Part shown: piece after piece, positions 5,375 to 9,268 of the stretch
Numbering within the stretch: position 1 is the stretch's first letter
Layout of the letters: every line of letters starts with the position of its first letter
Assembly: GCA_029940345.1 (NCBI GenBank)
Contig: JAOZRC010000173.1
Coordinates: 1 to 9,268, forward strand
Source: Desulfobacterales bacterium
Lineage (GTDB): Bacteria > Desulfobacterota > Desulfobacteria > Desulfobacterales > JAUCGF01
Direction: 5' to 3'
DNA length: 9,268 nt
Translations under genes and position numbers: made by a program
The notes under the pieces: model-generated
Seen by the model: only the letters and a program-made list of their open reading frames with translations
What the model was told of the DNA's origin: nothing
The model's database searches: none

Positions 5375-7396
5375 TTATTTATCAAACTGAGGCGGACGTC
5401 TTTCCAAAAAAGCGGTAATGCCTTCTTTGGCGGCATCCGTGCAGGCAATTTCGGCAAAACCATTATAGCCAATGTCCAAGGCATCCGCAAAGCTGTCAGC
5501 GGCTGCACCGGCTTGAATGGTTTGCGCGCAAATCGCAACCGCTTCCCGGCTTAGCTTTTGTTTGCCGGCATAAGGTTCATCCGGAACTTTCAGATCGGGA
5601 ATAGCGACAGAACTGTCAGGAATGCGCTCAACTTGCCCTCGCAATTGGTTCACAGCTTCGATAGCGCTTTGAATCATGGCAGCGTAGTCATCAGCGATTT
5701 TAGCCACCATGCCGATTTCAGCGGCTTCATTGACGCTGAGAGGACGTCCCAGGCAAATCATTTCGTGGAAAAGTGCTGCACCTTCAGGCCATTTACGATA
5801 GGGAACGATACATCCGCCAAGTCCTGGCAGAATACCTAATGTAATTTCGGGAAACTGAAAACGGGCTGTTTTGGCAGCGATGATACGATGGCAGCGGATC
5901 GCTATTTCCAATCCCCCCCCCAGTGCCAGCCCGTTTACGGCCGCCACCACCGGTTTTTCCATTTTGTCTAAAAATTGTTGCACCAGGGCGCACTCTTTGG
6001 CATATTCGACGGATGCCGCTTTATCGCCAAGCATCTTGGGAAATTTCCCAATATCGGCGCCGGCCGAAAAAGCGCTATTGCCGTAGCCGGTGATAATAAA
6101 GCCTTTGACATCAGGAGTCGTCGCATATTTTTTTAAAACCTTCAGAATTTCGCCGGTTACTTCGTCGCTTAAGGCATTCATTGCCTGGGGACGTCGTACT
6201 GTAATGATCTTGACGCCGTCTTGTTGATCTACCAAAATATGCCGATTAAAATCCTGATAATAATCAAAGGAGTTACAAGCCTTTGGAAAACCGGGGCGTT
6301 CGGTTTCAAAGCGGATCATAATGCGTTCGACTTCAGTCTTACCAAGCGCACGCATAATATCCAGCGGTCCTTGTTTAAATCCCAAAGCGACCAGACAGCC
6401 GAAATTAAGATCAGCGCACGTTCCGATGCCCCGATCGATAATGTCGAAAGACTGGGAAAACAGAATTCCCAACATGCGATCGCGGATACGCTTTTTCAGC
6501 TCATCCGCAATATCAACGGTTTGTCCCGGACGCACGGTAAGCCAACGGTCCACTGAATTAAATATCGGTGCGGGCAGATAATGATCGCCTTCCTCCATTT
6601 GGAGCGTATTGGTTTCCACGATAATCGGATTGCCATTGGCCATGTTTAAAACGAAAAAGGGGCCGGCAAAAACAAACTCAGCTGCGGTTGAATCAATCTG
6701 GCTAGCGGTAGCGCAATCCAATAACCAGGCAGCGTCATTACACCAGTTGTCGAAAATACGGTCAAGAACAAAACAGATCGCGTTGTCCGTAATGATTGGC
6801 GCTTTGCCGGTCTGCGCAAAAAACTGGAAAAGATAATCCAATGTTTCCTGGCTGCCTCCTTCCCAATCAATCACCTCCACGGGCAAACTGCGCCAGGCGG
6901 GTGCAAAAAAATGAGTGATTGTGGTTCGTGAGGGGTGTCGCATATTAAGAAACAGACGATCCGCAGGTATTGAACTGGTATTGGAGGTGATAATCGCATC
7001 TTCGCTAACCAAATTTTCAATAGTATTGAAAATTTTCTGTTTCAAGGGGATATTTTCGGTAGCCGCTTCAATTACCAGATCGCAATTTTTAATCTGTTCA
7101 TACACGGTTGTATAGACAATATTTTCGCTGACGCGCTGGGCTTTTTCAGGTTTCATTTTTTTTCGATCAACCGCCTTTTGCGTATAGCTTTTTATACGTT
7201 TCTCGGCAGCCTGAAGCGGTTTTTTGTCAATATCCACAAGAAACAGTTTGATATCTGGCAATGCGCTTTTAAGATAATAGCCAATATCAGGGCCGATCGT
7301 ACCCGCCCCGATAACGGCGATTTCCTTTGGAAGCGGACGATGGGGTCTGATCAGTAACGGATTAAAATACGAGCGATAGAGTTGTTTGGTCTGCAT
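5375..7396 (-). CDS. 3-hydroxyacyl-CoA dehydrogenase / enoyl-CoA hydratase fusion
   Basis: This 673-residue bifunctional enzyme would hydrate enoyl-CoA to 3-hydroxyacyl-CoA and oxidise that with NAD, two consecutive steps of beta-oxidation or its reverse, in the cytoplasm. The dehydrogenase comes first: Rossmann motif GAGTIG (30-35), SNTSS (138-142), and the catalytic pair His162/Glu174 in THFFAPAWRSLPVEVI, spaced as in known enzymes. The C-terminal dehydrogenase domain extends to about 350. The hydratase (about 387-670) has oxyanion-hole segments SAGADI (444-449) and NGLALGGG (488-495), with both catalytic glutamates, E497 and E517. This order is the reverse of FadB/MFE-type proteins, where the hydratase is N-terminal. 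Where many dehydrogenases have GFIVNR, this one has CFVLDR (208-213), Asp for Asn. The ATG at 7396 follows AAGGAGA by 8 bases. A promoter is predicted at 7494-7521. No clear terminator follows. Confidence 0.94.
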   Translation of the reverse strand: MQTKQLYRSYFNPLLIRPHRPLPKEIAVIGAGTIGPDIGYYLKSALPDIKLFLVDIDKKPLQAAEKRIKSYTQKAVDRKKMKPEKAQRVSENIVYTTVYEQIKNCDLVIEAATENIPLKQKIFNTIENLVSEDAIITSNTSSIPADRLFLNMRHPSRTTITHFFAPAWRSLPVEVIDWEGGSQETLDYLFQFFAQTGKAPIITDNAICFVLDRIFDNWCNDAAWLLDCATASQIDSTAAEFVFAGPFFVLNMANGNPIIVETNTLQMEEGDHYLPAPIFNSVDRWLTVRPGQTVDIADELKKRIRDRMLGILFSQSFDIIDRGIGTCADLNFGCLVALGFKQGPLDIMRALGKTEVERIMIRFETERPGFPKACNSFDYYQDFNRHILVDQQDGVKIITVRRPQAMNALSDEVTGEILKVLKKYATTPDVKGFIITGYGNSAFSAGADIGKFPKMLGDKAASVEYAKECALVQQFLDKMEKPVVAAVNGLALGGGLEIAIRCHRIIAAKTARFQFPEITLGILPGLGGCIVPYRKWPEGAALFHEMICLGRPLSVNEAAEIGMVAKIADDYAAMIQSAIEAVNQLRGQVERIPDSSVAIPDLKVPDEPYAGKQKLSREAVAICAQTIQAGAAADSFADALDIGYNGFAEIACTDAAKEGITAFLERRPPQFDK

Positions 7397-7493
7397 TATC
7401 TGATTCTCCTTGGATAATAGATTGTATCTGCTGTTAATTACGGTGCATTTTGCGTAAAGTAATAAATTATTTTATTTTATGTAAATTTGAATG

Positions 7494-7521
7494 TATATAA
7501 TTGATATAAGGGCTTTGTCAA
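7494..7521 (-). promoter_or_regulatory. Predicted sigma70 promoter for the fusion enzyme
   Basis: On the minus strand, a perfect TTGACA (7521-7516) is followed by a 16-base spacer and TATATA (7499-7494). TATACA with an 18-base spacer is an alternative. The leader to the ATG at 7396 would be about 90 bases. The 14-mer repeat copy at 7475-7488 covers the predicted start, a suitable place for an operator, though none is recognised. Confidence 0.5.
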
Positions 7522-7625
7522 GGTCACACCCACGCAAATCCAATTTGTAAACAGATTAAAATAATAATCCGCTTAGATTAGCTATTTTTCTTTCCAGCCT
7601 CTCAACGAAAGCTGAAAAGATAACC

Positions 7626-7650
7626 CTTTGCGCTCTTTGCGACTTTGCGG
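7626..7650. repeat. CTTTGCG triple repeat
   Basis: CTTTGCG occurs at 7626-7632, 7635-7641 and 7643-7649 and is followed by GTGAA. Similar strings recur in intergenic DNA of many environmental bacteria as far as I remember; the function is unknown to me. Confidence 0.55.
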
Positions 7651-7809
7651 TGAACTATTACCCAAAAACCTTAATATGACAATATTTGCCAGGTAAGCGA
7701 AAAAAAAAGCTTTACCAAATTCTATTTTTATGTAAATTTTGACATTTTTCATTTATCAGTGTAAACATTAAACGTGTTTTGAAATTTGGAACACCTAATC
7801 AATAGTGTG

Positions 7810-7994
7810 AGTTCGACCAATACCGTTCGGCATGAATATTGCATTTAAATATAACTATCTGACATTATTGCATTGAAAATTTAGCTGTCTTCACAAAAAA
7901 TTAAATTTAAAAAATTTGACAGGAAGCAAAGCCACAAGTATCAAGGGTTTTTATTTTGAACGCAAGAATCGTGCCGAACGATATTGGAGTTCGA
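7810..7994. mobile_element. Putative MITE, 171 bp with imperfect terminal inverted repeats
   Basis: The outermost 16 bases of 7817-7987 are inverted repeats with one mismatch: CCAATACCGTTCGGCA at 7817-7832 and TGCCGAACGATATTGG at 7972-7987. Extending inward, 27 of the first 33 positions pair. The 7-bp direct repeat AGTTCGA stands immediately outside both ends (7810-7816 and 7988-7994), as expected for a target-site duplication. The interior is AT-rich and has no coding frame, so any movement would need a transposase from elsewhere. I do not recognise the family. Its right end is 76 bases from the roadblock start codon, so insertion would have reshaped that gene's upstream region. The alternative is a pair of inverted operator sites for a regulator. 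Confidence 0.6.
7916..7944 (+). promoter_or_regulatory. Predicted promoter for the roadblock gene, inside the MITE-like element
   Basis: TTGACA (7916-7921), a 17-base spacer and TATCAA (7939-7944) give a perfect -35 and a 4/6 -10. It points at the roadblock gene with a leader of about 110 bases. In this AT-rich stretch chance matches are likely, so confidence is modest. Confidence 0.35.
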
Positions 7995-8063
7995 CATAAT
8001 ACTGTTTGAATATATTGGAGATTCGGAAATTCTGTAAACCGGAAAAAAGGATTAAAGAAAGTA

Positions 8064-8477
8064 ATGCCGTATGAACCGGAAAGACGCAAAGATCGATCTG
8101 GAAAACAGATCGAAGCGTTAAAAAAACAATTACAATATGTTGCCAGGGAGGGCGGATTTAAAGCAGCTCTTTTAGCGACGGCTGATGGTGAGCTAATCAA
8201 TGATATCGAATCTACGTATGAATCTGATGCGCTGTCCGATTTGGCCAATACGATCGGTAAAATGCTCCCAAATGCTCGGAAAAAGGCGGGTCTAAGTCCG
8301 ATAAAACAAATTATTTTAGCCGATGATTCCGGTAACACCATGTTTTTCCGCTTTTTTAAAGTGCTTGATCAACCCATTGTATTAATCATTCTCACCCACA
8401 ATGCGATTAATGAAATTAAACTCATAGAACGTACCGTTTCAGGTGTTAAACGAATTTTAACCCAAAAACATAAATAG
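8064..8477 (+). CDS. Roadblock/LC7-domain protein
   Basis: The 137-residue soluble product fits the roadblock/LC7 fold: a helical, basic N-terminus (1-28), then GGFKAALLATADGELI (30-45), helix SDALSDLANTIGKML (54-68), strand IKQIILADDSGNTMFFRF (80-97), and strand PIVLIIL (104-110) leading to a closing helix. This family includes MglB, the GTPase-activating partner of the polarity GTPase MglA, and many uncharacterised bacterial regulators. No MglA-like GTPase is in the window, so its partner is unknown. The start codon has only weak purine-rich sequence upstream (AAAAGG about 13 bases, AAAGAAAG nearer). The gene ends in TAG, followed by a long hairpin. A CNB-domain gene lies 227 bases downstream on the same strand, suggesting a shared signalling role, which is inference. 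Confidence 0.75.
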   Translation: MPYEPERRKDRSGKQIEALKKQLQYVAREGGFKAALLATADGELINDIESTYESDALSDLANTIGKMLPNARKKAGLSPIKQIILADDSGNTMFFRFFKVLDQPIVLIILTHNAINEIKLIERTVSGVKRILTQKHK

Positions 8478-8483
8478 TTTAGG

Positions 8484-8597
8484 AATGGGGACGAAATAAC
8501 TTACCCATTTTCAGAAGAGGAGTGCAAACTTCAGGTTGCATCACAGTATCGCAAACTGAAGTTTGCACTCTGGAATGGGGTCGTTATTTCGTCCTCG
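8484..8597. repeat. Long nested imperfect hairpin element
   Basis: Outer arms GGACGAAATAAC (8489-8500) and GTTATTTCGTCC (8583-8594) pair perfectly. CCCATT (8504-8509) pairs with AATGGG (8574-8579). Inner 20-base arms at 8520-8539 and 8551-8570 pair with one mismatch around an 11-base loop. The whole unit of about 114 bp lies between the roadblock and CNB genes. No T-tract follows. It could be a small non-autonomous element, a REP-like unit, or an RNA structure separating the expression of the two genes. GGAATGGGG is also repeated directly on the two sides (8482-8490 and 8572-8580). Confidence 0.75.
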
Positions 8598-8704
8598 TTA
8601 CTTAGTCTGCTCTGTTACTCGGATGAAACAATTGGTTTGCCGTCAATTGAAGGCGGTTGCCAAAAAACGACAATACCTGACAGCGCCATAAGGAGACTAT
8701 ACTG

Positions 8705-9130
8705 ATGGATAATGCTGAAATAATCGCCAGGATATCTCTCTTTTCAATGTTTAAAAAGAGAGATATTAAGCGGATTGCCAAAAGAGCCCAACTTCATTCT
8801 TATAAAAAAGGAGATGTAATTATCAAGGAAGGGGAACGCGATGGCCGCGTTTTTATTTTGATTGAAGGAAAAGCCGATGTTATTATTGGCATGGGAACTG
8901 CCAAAGAAAAAAAAGTCGGAATGTTCGGCCCCGACAACTATTTCGGCGAGATGGCTGTGTTAGATGACTATGTGCGCACTGCCAGTATCGTCGCTGTCCG
9001 GAACACGCAAGCGCTGTCTCTTGATCATTGGAACATCCGGGATGAAATCGCCAAATACCCCTCCATTGCGATCGAACTGATCCAAACTTTAAGTCGGCGA
9101 CTGCGTGAAGCCCACGGGCAGATGCTTTAA
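8705..9130 (+). CDS. Stand-alone cyclic-nucleotide-binding-domain protein
   Basis: The 141-residue product is almost entirely one cyclic-nucleotide-binding (CRP/PKA-type) domain. A short N-terminal helix (NAEIIARISLFSMF, 3-16) precedes the beta-roll (YKKGDVIIKEGERDGRVFIL, about 33-52), the phosphate-binding cassette FGEMAVLDDYVRTASIVA (80-97) with the key Glu82 and Arg91, and C-terminal helices ending RRLREAHGQML. Retained Glu and Arg suggest it can bind cAMP or cGMP. There is no helix-turn-helix, kinase or membrane part, so it is not itself a transcription factor. It would have to act on a partner, possibly the roadblock protein upstream. The ATG at 8705 follows AAGGAG by 9 bases. No clear terminator is seen after the TAA. 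Confidence 0.9.
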   Translation: MDNAEIIARISLFSMFKKRDIKRIAKRAQLHSYKKGDVIIKEGERDGRVFILIEGKADVIIGMGTAKEKKVGMFGPDNYFGEMAVLDDYVRTASIVAVRNTQALSLDHWNIRDEIAKYPSIAIELIQTLSRRLREAHGQML

Positions 9131-9226
9131 GTTGCAAGTTACAAATTATTCCATAACTCCTGGGCCAGATTGGATAAAGGCAGTAACTTACATGAACTTA
9201 TGACTGATGCGTTATGAAGAACTTTC

Positions 9227-9248
9227 GGCTACCCGCATAAGGCGGGAC
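9227..9248 (-). repeat. 22-bp dispersed motif, inverted copy C
   Basis: GGCTACCCGCATAAGGCGGGAC is the reverse complement of the copy at 262-283 with one difference, and is also close to 102-123, where a preceding TTC is shared as well. No gene is supported in the surrounding 9131-9268. Confidence 0.7.
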
Positions 9249-9268
9249 GGTCGTTGGGTGGGGTGTTG

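Larger units (their letters stand above)
7397..8063. other. AT-rich divergent intergenic region
   Basis: No gene is supported in these 667 bases between the divergent fusion enzyme and the roadblock gene. It holds the predicted promoter of the fusion enzyme (7494-7521), a CTTTGCG triplet (7626-7650), a MITE-like element (7810-7994) and a predicted plus-strand promoter inside that element (7916-7944). The 14-mer TTTTATGTAAATTT occurs twice in the same orientation (7475-7488 and 7726-7739). A minus-strand open frame at 7907-8341 is mostly antisense to the roadblock gene and is not counted. Confidence 0.7.

Noticed and set aside
5299..5538. 79-codon minus-strand open frame
   Set aside because: Out-of-frame shadow of the 3' end of the fusion enzyme; it has no recognisable feature.
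7692..7718. Possible terminator, GGTAAGC...GCTTTACC
   Set aside because: Only a short bulged stem with an A-rich loop, in a region with no gene end nearby.
7739..7767. TTGACA-17-TAAACA on the plus strand
   Set aside because: Good -35 but poor -10, more than 290 bases from the next start codon and upstream of the MITE-like element; possibly an old promoter, not supportable.
7907..8341. 144-codon minus-strand open frame
   Set aside because: Largely the complement of the roadblock gene, which has the more convincing fold and codon pattern.

Overview
The window looks like chromosomal DNA of an anaerobic bacterium, most likely from the Desulfobacterota (former Deltaproteobacteria). This is inference. 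It rests on a small cysteine-rich protein matching the PxxKW family, which I associate with that group, together with a hydrogenase-maturation gene, a dehydrogenase-hydratase fusion for acyl-CoA metabolism, and roadblock and cyclic-nucleotide-binding regulators. Intergenic space is AT-rich and full of small palindromic repeats, which suggests a repeat-laden genome.

Layout. Bases 1-311 are non-coding and packed with hairpin repeats. Bases 312-527 hold a plus-strand fragment of what looks like a transposase-type gene, running into the 3' end of hypF. A minus-strand block follows. Read in transcription order (right to left) it holds a two-domain 3-hydroxyacyl-CoA dehydrogenase/enoyl-CoA hydratase (7396-5375), a PxxKW cysteine-rich protein with its own sigma70-like promoter and a terminator (5239-4955), a mazEF toxin-antitoxin module in which each gene carries one in-frame TAA (4868-4279), a class I/II aminotransferase (4180-2867), and hypF (2859-535), only 7 bases downstream of the aminotransferase. 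Bases 7397-8063 are a divergent intergenic region holding promoters, a CTTTGCG triplet and a 171-bp element that looks like a MITE. On the plus strand there follow a roadblock/LC7-type protein (8064-8477), a long imperfect hairpin (8484-8597) and a stand-alone cyclic-nucleotide-binding protein (8705-9130). A 22-bp repeat seen near the left edge recurs, inverted, at 9227-9248.

How the genes relate. There is no single pathway here. HypF makes the cyanide ligands of [NiFe]-hydrogenase, but no hydrogenase or other hyp gene is present. The fusion enzyme would carry out two consecutive steps of beta-oxidation or its reverse. The roadblock and CNB proteins may form a small signalling pair. The most notable signals are the doubly interrupted mazEF locus, the MITE-like element with target-site-like flanks upstream of the roadblock gene, and several families of palindromic repeats. 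I did not find a clearly new multi-gene system.
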